The notes: a model not told the origin generated them from the sequence alone. A stretch of DNA of 64,000 bases from Oopsacas minuta (GCA_024704765.1 JAKMXF010000044.1:792057-856056); one strand, 5' to 3'; counted from the first letter of the stretch, positions 41,913 to 53,183 are shown. Numbers and translations: made by a program.

Positions 41913-43163
41913 ATAGTACCACCATGTTAAGCACCAGACATACTAAGTCCAGGAGCGTAGACTCGAGCTGTGGATTGGCAGAGCCCAGAAGAGCTACGGT
42001 GACAGGATTGTTAGGGCGTTCCCCCCTTTTTTGTTTTAGCATCTATGGAGAGAGCAGAATTATTGGTGGGTCCATAGCCTCACCAAACCTCCCGTTGCCT
42101 ACGCCCATGGCCAACTGTCCAGCATTTCCAGATATACTTTGAGTCAAATTGAATATCAGGTCGGGGCAAAATGTGAAAGGCAAAAATTATCAGTGTTTCG
42201 GCAACCAGACTTATACAAATATGTCATAATTATAGCCAAAGAATATCCAGCTAAAATACGACACATAAACATCAAGGTGAACGTTATACCAGTATTGTTT
42301 TTGTGTGGGCATATACCAGCGTGTGCAGTGTGTCCTCCTTCACACCCCAGGTACGGACTTACACTACAACATGTATGTTCATCAAAAACATTCAATTAGC
42401 CATTTCTCAAGAAATATTTAGCCAGCGAGTCTATCACCTCCAATTTATCCTAATTAATATTATTCTATCACTAAGGAAGAGAATTATACTAAATAATCTC
42501 ATTATTATTCTATAATTTAATGATACCTGAATTAACCAGATGAAATTTGAACTCTTAAATAAATTAGCTAAAGTTTAATGCAACCAAATTATGATGATCA
42601 GACAAATCTAACTACAAATTACCACCAAATAACTACCAGATGCTTCCGAATAGCTCACCATTCGATCTAACTAATAATAATCGCTGCAATTGGCAACATG
42701 TGCTACCAAATATCCATAAGTGATGTTCTGTTGAAACTTACATAATGAAGATTCAAATTATACGATCTATTTATCTCTAAATATGGGCAATTGTTTGAAA
42801 CCTATAATTATCTGATGATACACACACAAGTATATAAATTTGTAATAACATATTTTATACGTATTACGTGCATTATAATTTATCATTGATTGATGGATAG
42901 AAGCTGGGACCGACTACAAGTGTTCATTTATTAGTTAAACTATTATCATTAGACGACTTGCTTTCTCTTACAAACTACGGATCAGCTAGTATATGAATAC
43001 TGTAACTTTCAATACATTTCCCATAAAAATTATACGCAGGCCGGATCAAGGCACGTTCAGAGTGTGCAGCTGAACTGGGCCGCCCACCACCAGAGGCAGA
43101 GCATCATGGTTAACAAATTTTATCTAACTGCAATATTTATTGTGAGTTTACTAGTCAACACTA
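41913..43163. other. intergenic, no gene supported
   Basis: ORFs at 41924 and 42139 (the second starting from TTG) have no domain. Region 42150-42400 is somewhat GC-richer and could be a relic, but I cannot name it. Confidence 0.45.
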
Positions 43164-43360
43164 TAGTAGTCTGAGTCCTATACTCTATGGTATAACAGGT
43201 TTTATGAGTATTTAGAAATTGTCAGTCCTCGTATGCCTGCAAGTGCAAGCCTTAGTGACTTCAATGTCTAGACGGAGCTCAATTTCTACGTGGCTAATCG
43301 CATGCGAGAATGAGTTTATTCGCTGGTGATAATGATTGTAATGTGTATGCGAGAGATCTG
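43164..43360. repeat. left part of an old inverted duplication (MFS downstream flank)
   Basis: Two blocks here are present in inverted orientation on the far side of the palindrome. 43168-43285 matches 52092-52205 (shared words GAGCTCCGTCTAG and AGTCACTAAGGCTTGCACTT), and 43286-43360 matches about 51770-51840 (shared CATTATCACCAGCG). Divergence of roughly a tenth of bases suggests an older event than the palindrome. Confidence 0.75.
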
Positions 43361-43941
43361 ATACATACATCCAACAATGAACGTTTGTTCATTAACTAAT
43401 TCGAGAAAAAATTTCTCCCACTGGCATTATCGCTAAGAAATACACCACCCAACAACCATGGAGTGCTAAAGAAGTACGGACATCAGTCTCGACCAAGGTA
43501 GATACTAATTCGAGGCTAAATTCTTCTCAACTATCGTAATCGTGAATATACAAGCACTTAGACAACAGTAAACGCCTTATCATGAACTAATTCGAGAAAA
43601 TCGTTCCCCCACTGTAATTATCGCGTCAAAAATACATCAGCTTCGCATTCTTGCAGGCGAGTAGTAATGTTTAATATATGTGCGGTCAGTAGCTTGCTCG
43701 CATCGAAAAGTCGTTTCAATATATGACTTTCTACAAAACGGTTTATCAGTTAGTATGTACTACCTAATTTTGTTCCCCAAAGGGTACGTCTGATCCTAGT
43801 TCTACTGTACATAATTCCGCGACGAGAGTCATAAATACAAGTTTGCTTATATAATTGCTAAAAATTTGTTACAACTATTATACTATACTTATTACGTAAT
43901 AGAGACTACATTGAAAAGGTAACAAACAGAACTAGCATATA

Positions 43942-45417
43942 TTAATCTTGTGTATGTTCTATTTTAGCGGGAAATAGGAATGACGCAAGAAAAAGGAGAG
44001 ATAGCTGTACACATCCGATCGACCAAATAAGGCTGAAATCTATTGGCCAGCTATATCCGCTAGAAATGCTCCAAGCGAATACATTCGCACTGAAAATAGG
44101 GCCAATTAGCCTCAAGAGGGCTGCTCCCGACTGAGATACCCCATTGACTGTAGCTCTCATATCCCGCTTCGAGGAGTTGGCTATAGCAATCGTATAGCAA
44201 GTGAATATAGACATTCTCATCAGGTACAATGGAATTAATAGACTCAGCAATATAACCCATACTATCACTGGTATGGAAGTAATACCTAAATCGATTGATC
44301 CACAACTTGTATACTCTTTTGTTGTGCTGGTGATATTATTGGCTACAATAATAGCAAACAAGTTCGTTACCAAACTATTGCTTGTCCATAAAGGTATCAG
44401 AAACACAATAATCGTATAAAACACAATTAGGAGTCTAATAGTCTTTCTAATGCCAAGATAGCCAATGATGATAGGTAAGACAGTAAGAGCCCATGGTATT
44501 TGTAGTATGGAAGTGGATAGCGAAATTAAACCGAGAGAATTCTCATTCATGCAAAACCCTCCGTAACTAGGCGCTGTCACTAGCATTAGAGGGATGAGCT
44601 CTTCGAATTCAATGTTGATGAATGCGAAATAATTATAATTAAAAATAGCTGAGATGATCAATCTCTGAGAGAACACATTGCTTAACTTGTTATTATACGA
44701 TTGTTTGTTTGTTTGCTTTTTGTTATAAGTTCTCGGATTACCATGATCGCTGACCTCTATTTCATCCTTTGAAAACTGCTCCTGCCTATGAGATAGAGAT
44801 AGAGTCTCACGAATGAATATATGCGAAATCAACATTGCAAACATTGCAAGGAGAAAACAAACAATACTTGGAAGGAAATAAGGGAAATCACGTAATAGCT
44901 CAAAATTTAAAAATGAGAACTTGTCAGCCGGTCTACTTAACCATGCACTAATAGTTGGGCCAATCATTCTTCCAATACCATCAGCCAATCCGTGGACAGC
45001 TAGGCCTCTAGTCAGCTCTTCTTTGTCTGCACACAACTCTGCTATAAACGTTTTTACTATGGTATCCAGGCCATTGAAGAAACCCCATAGAAAACGCATT
45101 AGCAAGGCCATTGAGTAGGATAAACTAAGTCCAAATATCACAACAGAAATGCTATAGAGGAATGTGCTCGCTATCATTGCTTTCTTTCTACCGAATTTAT
45201 CAGCAATTCTTCCCCAAAACATATTCCCAAAGAAATTTCCTAGGAAGTATATTCCCGCCAAATATCCTTGTCTATACCCTAGTTCGGATTCTGAAAGATC
45301 AGGAAAGAAGTCATGAGTGATGGCAGGAAGGATAGGAAAGACGTAGAGAGTGCCAAACTTTCCTACAACCAAAGTTATACAAGCTACACATAGTTGTAGT
45401 GTTGTTTCTGTTCTCAT
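43942..45417 (-). CDS. major facilitator superfamily transporter, ZIF-like/TetA-like
   Basis: A single-exon protein of 491 residues with about 12 hydrophobic segments split by a charged central loop (HRQEQFSKDEIEVSDHGN...). MFS motif A is clear in loop 2-3: GRIADKFGRKKAMI (about residues 66-79), preceded by LAGIYFLGNFFGNMFW. The segment after the loop (FAFINIEFEELIPLMLVTAP followed by YGGFCMNENSLGLI) recalls zinc-induced-facilitator-like and fungal/plant DHA1 antiporters (YGGL.....G). It is probably a proton-coupled exporter or sugar/organic-solute carrier in plasma or vacuolar membrane; the substrate cannot be read from sequence. Part of this gene is duplicated in inverted orientation at 51554-51700. 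Confidence 0.85.
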   Translation of the reverse strand: MRTETTLQLCVACITLVVGKFGTLYVFPILPAITHDFFPDLSESELGYRQGYLAGIYFLGNFFGNMFWGRIADKFGRKKAMIASTFLYSISVVIFGLSLSYSMALLMRFLWGFFNGLDTIVKTFIAELCADKEELTRGLAVHGLADGIGRMIGPTISAWLSRPADKFSFLNFELLRDFPYFLPSIVCFLLAMFAMLISHIFIRETLSLSHRQEQFSKDEIEVSDHGNPRTYNKKQTNKQSYNNKLSNVFSQRLIISAIFNYNYFAFINIEFEELIPLMLVTAPSYGGFCMNENSLGLISLSTSILQIPWALTVLPIIIGYLGIRKTIRLLIVFYTIIVFLIPLWTSNSLVTNLFAIIVANNITSTTKEYTSCGSIDLGITSIPVIVWVILLSLLIPLYLMRMSIFTCYTIAIANSSKRDMRATVNGVSQSGAALLRLIGPIFSANVFAWSISSGYSWPIDFSLIWSIGCVQLSLLFLASFLFPAKIEHTQD

Positions 45418-46131
45418 ATTAATATTGAAGATGCTATGCTGACTGCTTTGAGTAAAATCAGAATTATCTCACCAGAAATATAGTGAATAAAGTACTAGAA
45501 CGCTTCGCTAGTTAAGTGACATTACAGCACTTACACAAATTTGTTAGGTACAATCGACATTTCGTGCCATAAATGATGATAAACATGATAAAAATAGCTA
45601 AATGGATAAAAATTTTTAGATTAATTCGGTATTTTGGCAGCCTAGACTGACACTATGATGGCTTTGCGACTGTTGGTATTATTAAATTCGGTACTGTGTC
45701 TTAAAATAAAGAAATGCTGATACAATTTTGTTATCTGCAAATTTCCAATTTTTAACCGCAATAATGATGTAATGACCCATAATAAGTTAATATTGATTTA
45801 CTTGAAAGCATTCAATTCTGAGGATATAACAATTATCATGGCAAAGCTGTGACCAATTACATGATCTGCTAAAATCCAAGAGGCTAAAATTACGTATATC
45901 ATAATTTGTAAAATAATCGTTCAAAACCTGAACAATTCAGAGCTAGAGTAACCCGATAAATAACCCGTATACGGAAAATCAGTCCGACGAAGGTTTTTCA
46001 GTTTCTTCAAAAATTCTGAATATGTAAACGTAAATAAATATACATCAAATTTCTTATTGAAATAGTTTACAATACTTAAACTGACAAACTAACAAAAAAT
46101 TTTATGGTTCTCAAACAATGATTCAAATCAG
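45418..46131. other. upstream region of the MFS gene, no gene seen
   Basis: A 714-bp AT-rich stretch between the MFS start and the palindrome. It is not repeated on the right side of the palindrome. Confidence 0.5.
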
Positions 46132-47288
46132 AGTGCTTATAGTCGGTTTACATAATCAGGGCTACAATTAAATAATTTTAAATTCTATATACTAAACCGT
46201 AAAATCATTTAAATTATTTGGCATTTGTCCGACTAGTTATCCTCTATGTTGCCATTCTGGAAAATACCAAAATAAGGAGTCAGACAAATGTAGGCCCTCT
46301 TGTCATTTCTATTTCCTCCAATCAAATCAAATCAAATACTAGAAATACGTATTGAAAAATATATAATAAAATATATAATAAAATTTGCTTCAAAATATTC
46401 TGATTATTACATTTTAAAAATACAACTACCTTTCTTACTCATAGTCCCCATATACCAATTATAACACATTCTGTGTACCCAACGACTTCAACATAAGTTT
46501 TGTGACCCTGTGCACCAGTGGTACTTTGCTAAAAAGGGAAGTGGCCTTGCTAATAAGGGATCGTGCCCCCAAGACATCACTGTTGTGGACCCTTTACTCT
46601 TGCCTGTGGATCACCAAGGGACCCCAGGTTGGAAACCGCCAGACACTGTTTGCTTGCTTGTTTATCCAACAGTTTTTGTCCAATTTTTAATCATTCTCAA
46701 ATCAAATCAAATCTTTTTGAAATATTCTATTATATTTTATTTACAGCCCTGTAAAGATAATATGTCTCTATACAATTCATTTAATAGATTCAATAATCAC
46801 AACACATGTAATTTTACAGAATTTACACAACTATAATACAAGAACGTACAACAATCTAATTTTCGGCCAAAGACGTCTCTCCACTAAATTTGGACGGTCT
46901 GTCTCAGATCATCATCGATTTGGATTCTGCTCTTAGATCGATCATTGATTCGCTTTGTTAGTAAATAATTTCGAATTACCTATAGAATGTTGAGAAAATG
47001 AGTTTACAAAAATACATAGTTTACTAACAAAGCAAACAAGACCCATCCTGTAGTGCTTCCTACATTCATTCAGGCTGGGTTGCCAATCCAATATAGTCTA
47101 GAAAACTTGTCGATTTTCAATTGTTGTATCGTTGTATCGATTAGATTATCGATTGGATTTTTGATAAGAATAATATACTTAGTAGTGTCGATAGAAAATC
47201 GATAGTTATTCGATGATTATCATCGATTGGATTGGCAATCCATATCGTTATCGATATCGATTGCCACAATTTGAATCGATTAGATTAG

Positions 47289-47368
47289 ATTGGATTGGAT
47301 TGGATTGGATTGGATTGGATTGGATTGGATTGGATTGGATTGGATTGGATTGGATTGGATTGGATTGG
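47289..47368. repeat. (TGGAT)n microsatellite in the left arm
   Basis: About 16 uninterrupted TGGAT units, preceded by a degenerate TAGAT/TCGAT-rich leader. The mirror array at 50305-50384 has the same length, since the coordinates on both sides keep a constant sum. Confidence 0.9.
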
Positions 47369-47428
47369 TAACCCTGTGTAATTAGGGTTGCCACTAGTAA
47401 TTACTATTAATATGTTCTCAAAAGACTG

Positions 47429-47669
47429 ATGGGAAACCATATCGAATACATTGAAGACTTGACTGAAGCTTTATTCTCGAATGCAAACAACAAGAATTAA
47501 AAATCAAAGGCGAAATATTTGGAAGAGCATCCGTATGTGCAAAAATGGACCTTGTGAATTATGTTGGTTGAAGGCGAATCATGAGGCATATAACTGGGTT
47601 CTTATGCAATACATGTACATATCATTGCAAATGCGAAGTGGAAATAATGATGATGAGTGTGGTCTATAG
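47429..47669 (+). pseudogene. frameshifted Maf-like bZIP pseudogene, left arm
   Basis: It starts MGNHIEYIEDLTEA, close to MANQIEYIEDFTEA of the intact gene at 40330. The next ~18 codons (equivalent to EITGLDIKDLNKKLKLKN) are deleted with a frame change. The other frame then continues YSRMQTTRIKNQRRNIWKS, aligning with YSKQEQQAIKKQRRKIKMI, and ends in SGNNDDECGL against SSDEDDEYGG. The zipper region has lost most leucines. It is not translatable as one protein. Confidence 0.7.
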
Positions 47670-49032
47670 AGAGTTTGCATCAGCGAGTATTCTTCCATCC
47701 TCCTGAAGCAACAATTGCAGTCTCTCCAGCTCTGACATTTAATAATAATTTTATTATAATTGGATAAGAATTAGATTGTTTACCCAAGTGTAACCATAGC
47801 GTGTAGCATATTTTATAGTTTTCTCGAGTCTTTGCTTATGTCGTTTGTATGACAGTGTGGTATAATTAATTCATTAGCCGTATTGAAACATTTCTCTTCC
47901 ACATTTTATGAAATACACAACTGCAATCTAATTGGATGTCACAATTACAAGATTCGGAAATTTTGAAATTCACGTTATTCTGAATTTGGTGCGACCACTC
48001 TATAAATATGTCCAAGAAATCTAGCAATGTGTCCAGCGATGTATTCTACAAAGATTGACTGCGTACATCATGCTTGCCTACTGTCTTGTTATAGGCTAGA
48101 CTTTCCTCCTTTTCGGATATGTGTTGAGGCTAATGACCCGACAAAACTTGCTCGATTTTTGTAGTCCAGTCTAATGCAATTGTTCTACGTCGTGCGATGT
48201 CACGTTAAATGAGTACATTCCGTCCCTCTCTTTTCTTCACTCAGGTTGGCAAGTATGTGACAGGTATGTATTCTGGATTATAATTTGTGGAAGTAGCCCA
48301 GATCTTGAATAGACTCTGATTAGTGCTAAAATACGATAGAGTATATTTGAATAAATTTTCTGGCTGCAAAATTCAGACTACAGGCCGAATATAGCCAGCA
48401 TATGGGGATTGCGGAACACTGCTATGCTATAACTCACGTATGCGCTTTGTTTGCTTTAATTACTGGATTACAATGTTAATAATTTCATTGTATAAATAAT
48501 CAGTAGCCGTCTAGATTAACGTGTACAAAATGCATCTGCATTTCCCTTTTCATGAACTAGACAGTGTGTCATGCCTCATGGTAGGGCATTTGATTAGGCA
48601 AAATCTACTACTAATCACTGATAAGCTTTGTTTGTGGTAAATAATTAATTCTATATTCTCATAAACTTGTGATATGAGTTAATTATAATTACATCAAAAT
48701 AGGTTAGTTGAAATATTTAATTAAATACCACGGAATCATTCTCTCTTTATTCTCACAGCTGAAAGGACGCTGATAAGTGCTGCCATATTTTGATTCACTT
48801 TAGAGGAAGTTAGACCATTAAACTGAAAATTTCTTGAATCAACATGTCATTAGTATACGTATAGTGTAGTATTACATCAATATTATTATTCCTGATAATG
48901 AGATAATCGATGTGTTCTAGTAGGAATTAATAAATAAGTGGATACAGTGTATAGCTTTGATAGACTTCTGGCATTATTAACGAGGCTATTGATTTCTATA
49001 AAAGTTTGAGTCGAAAGCCCCAACTCCACCCG

Positions 49033-49040
49033 TATATAAA
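49033..49040 (+). promoter_or_regulatory. TATA-like box in the palindrome spacer
   Basis: TATATAAA 98 bp before the ATG at 49131. The context CGTATATAAATG is identical over 12 bases to that of the Maf-like gene at 40253. Confidence 0.35.
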
Positions 49041-49130
49041 TGTAAGCATTAAGTATTTGTTAGATAATTAGTTGTTGACCTAACACAATTTTTTCAAATG
49101 TAGCAGTAAACACAAACCAACAGACTCACG

Positions 49131-49518
49131 ATGGGAAAGTCAAAGGTAGAGCTCACACCCCTGAGTTTACTTAGATTAATTTGATATAACGATATGTTAA
49201 CTATAGCTACGAAGTTTTGCTCATATAAGTGATATATTTTACCAATTTGTGTGCAATTGTGTGCTAGTGAAATCGTTAATATTCAGGACTGGTGGAGCCG
49301 ATACACAAGATATGGGACTGAGTGTCAGCAACCCCAGAGAAGTAGCCAAGGTGGTACTCGGGAACAAATTTCTTCAGAGGCAGCTTGGAAGGTATTAGAT
49401 TGTATATTGTATTATGCAATAGCATAAGTCCTGTTGTGATGCTTTAACCTCATAATCAATACAAGTAAACTGGAAAATAGAATCCTGATTCTTTTTCTCG
49501 ACAGTACGTAATCTAATT
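49131..49518 (+). CDS. possible three-exon mini-gene in the palindrome spacer
   Basis: A candidate only. ATG GGA AAG TCA AAG is followed by a GT (49146). A block at 49287-49391 is flanked by TTCAG and by AAG|GTATTA and is open in two of three frames. Joined in phase 0 it gives a 43-residue peptide through a third exon after TTTTTCTCGACAG (stop near 49515). If the first exon instead ended after ATGGGAAA, the other open frame (TGGADTQDMGLSVSNPREVA...) would be read, giving about 39 residues. I do not recognise either. Transcript data would decide. Confidence 0.22.
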
Positions 49519-50003
49519 CATTGTTACATATTACAACAAGCAATGCTTGCAACGTTTAATTGTGAATTTTAAAGTAATTCAGGGTATCATTACTCATATT
49601 AAGTCAAACGAAAAACAATCATGATCAAATTGTATATTATTAAAAGTAGAGCAATATGTTGTCTGTCTGTATTTCCGTTGTTAAGGCATTCAGAATAACG
49701 TGAATTTCAAAATTTCCGAATCTTGTAATTGTGACATCCAATTAGATTGCAGTTGTGTATTTCATAAAATGTGGAAGAGAAATGTTTCAATACGGCTAAT
49801 GAATTAATTATACCACACTGTCATACAAACGACATAAGCAAAGACTCGAGAAAACTATAAAATATGCTACACGCTATGGTTACACTTGGGTAAACAATCT
49901 AATTCTTATCCAATTATAATAAAATTATTATTAAATGTCAGAGCTGGAGAGACTGCAATTGTTGCTTCAGGAGGATGGAAGAATACTCGCTGATGCAAAC
50001 TCT

Positions 50004-50244
50004 CTATAGACCACACTCATCATCATTATTTCCACTTCGCATTTGCAATGATATGTACATGTATTGCATAAGAACCCAGTTATATGCCTCATGATTCGCC
50101 TTCAACCAACATAATTCACAAGGTCCATTTTTGCACATACGGATGCTCTTCCAAATATTTCGCCTTTGATTTTTAATTCTTGTTGTTTGCATTCGAGAAT
50201 AAAGCTTCAGTCAAGTCTTCAATGTATTCGATATGGTTTCCCAT
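50004..50244 (-). pseudogene. frameshifted Maf-like bZIP pseudogene, right arm
   Basis: Mirror copy of the pseudogene at 47429-47669, with the same deletion and frameshift. The damage therefore predates the duplication or was copied by gene conversion. Confidence 0.7.
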
Positions 50245-50304
50245 CAGTCTTTTGAGAACATATTAATAGTAATTACTAGTGGCAACCCTAATTACACAGG
50301 GTTA

Positions 50305-50384
50305 CCAATCCAATCCAATCCAATCCAATCCAATCCAATCCAATCCAATCCAATCCAATCCAATCCAATCCAATCCAATCCAAT
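50305..50384. repeat. (ATCCA)n microsatellite in the right arm
   Basis: Mirror of the TGGAT array in the left arm, with the same number of units. Confidence 0.9.
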
Positions 50385-51553
50385 CTAATCTAATCGATTC
50401 AAATTGTGGCAATCGATATCGATAACGATATGGATTGCCAATCCAATCGATGATAATCATCGAATAACTATCGATTTTCTATCGACACTACTAAGTATAT
50501 TATTCTTATCAAAAATCCAATCGATAATCTAATCGATACAACGATACAACAATTGAAAATCGACAAGTTTTCTAGACTATATTGGATTGGCAACCCAGCC
50601 TGAATGAATGTAGGAAGCACTACAGGATGGGTCTTGTTTGCTTTGTTAGTAAACTATGTATTTTTGTAAACTCATTTTCTCAACATTCTATAGGTAATTC
50701 GAAATTATTTACTAACAAAGCGAATCAATGATCGATCTAAGAGCAGAATCCAAATCGATGATGATCTGAGACAGACCGTCCAAATTTAGTGGAGAGACGT
50801 CTTTGGCCGAAAATTAGATTGTTGTACGTTCTTGTATTATAGTTGTGTAAATTCTGTAAAATTACATGTGTTGTGATTATTGAATCTATTAAATGAATTG
50901 TATAGAGACATATTATCTTTACAGGGCTGTAAATAAAATATAATAGAATATTTCAAAAAGATTTGATTTGATTTGAGAATGATTAAAAATTGGACAAAAA
51001 CTGTTGGATAAACAAGCAAGCAAACAGTGTCTGGCGGTTTCCAACCTGGGGTCCCTTGGTGATCCACAGGCAAGAGTAAAGGGTCCACAACAGTGATGTC
51101 TTGGGGGCACGATCCCTTATTAGCAAGGCCACTTCCCTTTTTAGCAAAGTACCACTGGTGCACAGGGTCACAAAACTTATGTTGAAGTCGTTGGGTACAC
51201 AGAATGTGTTATAATTGGTATATGGGGACTATGAGTAAGAAAGGTAGTTGTATTTTTAAAATGTAATAATCAGAATATTTTGAAGCAAATTTTATTATAT
51301 ATTTTATTATATATTTTTCAATACGTATTTCTAGTATTTGATTTGATTTGATTGGAGGAAATAGAAATGACAAGAGGGCCTACATTTGTCTGACTCCTTA
51401 TTTTGGTATTTTCCAGAATGGCAACATAGAGGATAACTAGTCGGACAAATGCCAAATAATTTAAATGATTTTACGGTTTAGTATATAGAATTTAAAATTA
51501 TTTAATTGTAGCCCTGATTATGTAAACCGACTATAAGCACTTGTGTAAATACT

Positions 51554-51700
51554 GTCAGCGATCATGGTAATCCGAGAACTTGTAACAAAAAATAAACAAA
51601 CTAACAATCGTATAATAACAAGTTAAGCAAGTTGTTTTCTTAGAGATTGATCATCTCAGCTATTTTCAATTATAATTATTTCGCATTCATCAACATTGAA
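51554..51700 (+). pseudogene. inverted fragment of the MFS transporter gene
   Basis: About 147 bp matching 44609-44754 of the MFS gene in reverse orientation with scattered differences. It contains the same GTCAGCGATCATGGTAATCC and ATTTCGCATTCATCAACATT words. Translation gives IISAIFNYNYFAFINIE as in the intact transporter. The rest of the gene is missing on this side. Confidence 0.85.
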
Positions 51701-51769
51701 AACGTACATTGTTGTATATGTGTGTGTATGAAATTTCAGGTATCAAATTCACATATGAATTTTATTTCT

Positions 51770-52205
51770 CTCGCATACATATCCAATCATTATCACCAGC
51801 GGATGAACTCATTCTGGCATGCGAATAGTCACTTTCATGCGGATAGTAACTTGTTCGCATGCGAATAGTCGTTTTCAAAGAACTCAGCAAAGTACGTACA
51901 CTCGAACCTCTCTTATCTGTGCAGGCTGGAGGGTTCCTTGTATTCAGAATTTGTCCGGATATCAGAAATATCATTAACTCTATTGGAGATCCAATTATTG
52001 CATATAGAATAAATATCGATGTGCATTTGAATTGATGAATTTCGATATTTTTTTGGGCGTCCAACGATTTCAACGAAAGTCAAGGAAGGGGAAATTGAGC
52101 TCCGTCTAGGAATTAAGTCACTAAGGCTTGCACTTTGCAGGTATACGAGGACTCAAATTTCTAAATACTCATAAGACCTGTTATGCCATAGACTATGGTC
52201 AGACT
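51770..52205. repeat. right part of the old inverted duplication, with insertion
   Basis: 51770-51840 and 52092-52205 match the flank downstream of the MFS gene (43286-43360 and 43168-43285) in reverse orientation. Between them, about 51895-52075 is extra sequence absent from the left side; it begins ACACTCGAACCTCTCTTATC, typical of small inserted elements in this window. Confidence 0.7.
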
Positions 52206-52208
52206 CTT

Positions 52209-53183
52209 ATGGACAAAAGAATTGAAGAGTTGGAGAGAAAGCTCGAGACAGCTCGTCTTACCTATATAAATGTGGAATTGGAATGGGATGAGTTGCTGGA
52301 GAAGAAGCTGAGGAAAACTGGACGAGTACGATTTAACCCCTGGAAGAGCAAGACACCAGACTACAAGATGATATCACAACCTGTACAGGTGTCTGGGAGT
52401 CATAGTTTAAAGGTCAGATCAGCTGGTCTGTTTGGTCATCCTTGTGGTATAGCTATAGATCCTATGACTAATGATATCTACATATGTGATTCTGGATGGA
52501 ATAGAGTTCAGGTATTTACTAGTTCTTATAAGTTTCTCTTCTTATCCAATCACAAGATGAATGGTCCAGCTGCTATATGTATATGCCAAGACAAAGTGCA
52601 TGTAGCACAGTTTCGTAGCTGTTATATTAACGTATATTCTACGAGAGGGGAGTTACTGAATTCAGTTGGGGGTAAAGGGAATAAAGAATTAGAATTTGCC
52701 TACCCATTAGGTATCGATGTCTCTATTGATTAGAATAGCATTTATGTAGCGGAACGAAATAATAACAGAGTTCAATGTTTGAACTTTGAACTGTAATTTA
52801 CTTCTTTCATTTCTGATATTTATGGAGCTAGAGATGTTGAACTAACATCAAATGAGGTTATTGTTCTGTGTTTTAGGAATCCTTGCTTAATTATTTATAA
52901 TTATGCACATGAATTAATTCGCAATATGATTACTATGGGAGTAGAGAAACAAGTATTATGTTCATGTCTTCTATTAATTGATGAATCAGGTAATTTTCTT
53001 ATTTCGGACTTTGAAGGTCATGGTATATGTGTGTTTTCACTTGAAGGCAAGTTAATACATAGGATAGGAAAGGAAGGACAGGAGAGAGGAGATTTTATCA
53101 AACCCAGAGGAATGTGTATAAACCATAATGGGAGGGTTCTAGTTTCATCTGAGAATCCTGAATCTGTGATACAATTCTTCTAG
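52209..53183 (+). pseudogene. NHL-repeat protein pseudogene with two in-frame stops
   Basis: From the ATG at 52209 the frame encodes a short coiled-coil-like start (MDKRIEELERKLETARLTYI) and NHL beta-propeller blades, e.g. FGHPCGIAIDPMTNDIYICD followed by SGWNRVQVF, and ELEFAYPLGIDVSID. It is stopped by TAG at 52731-52733 and TAA at 52794-52796. The same frame continues with blade motifs (NSIYVAERNNNRVQCLN, then GDFIKPRGMCINHNGRVLVS) to a final stop at 53183. No frameshift is needed, so these are nonsense mutations in a recently functional gene, or rarely readthrough. RING and B-box modules of TRIM-NHL proteins are absent. An upstream TTG-initiated extension comes from duplicated sequence. 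Confidence 0.8.

Larger units (their letters stand above)
46132..47985 (+). repeat. left arm of a large palindrome (1,854 bp)
   Basis: This arm is the reverse complement of 49688-51541. I compared the outer ends, the inner ends, the microsatellite and several internal stretches and saw no difference; every paired position sums to 97,673. The match begins at 46132 and ends at 47985 with mismatch beyond each. The arm holds ORF-like sequence at 46510-46836, a 5-bp microsatellite and a Maf-like pseudogene. Confidence 0.95.
47986..49687. other. spacer of the palindrome (1,702 bp)
   Basis: Unique sequence between the two arms. The left two-thirds shows no gene. A TATA-like motif, ATG and splice-like signals from 49033 onward suggest a possible small spliced gene, listed separately. 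Confidence 0.6.
49688..51541 (-). repeat. right arm of the large palindrome (1,854 bp)
   Basis: Reverse complement of 46132-47985, apparently without a difference in the stretches compared. Its outer end (51541) lies only 12 bp from an inverted fragment of the MFS gene at 51554. Confidence 0.95.

Noticed and set aside
42139..42399. ORF with MSQIEYQ-like start, resembling the Maf-like family
   Set aside because: The first codon is TTG and similarity is limited to about five residues; not enough to call a family member.
46510..46836. 108-codon ORF in each palindrome arm
   Set aside because: It starts at GTG, shows no recognisable domain, and has overlapping ORFs in another frame. It could be a transposon relic, but I cannot support it as a gene.
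52128..52208. TTG-initiated N-terminal extension of the NHL ORF
   Set aside because: The codon is not ATG and the stretch is duplicated flank of the MFS gene.
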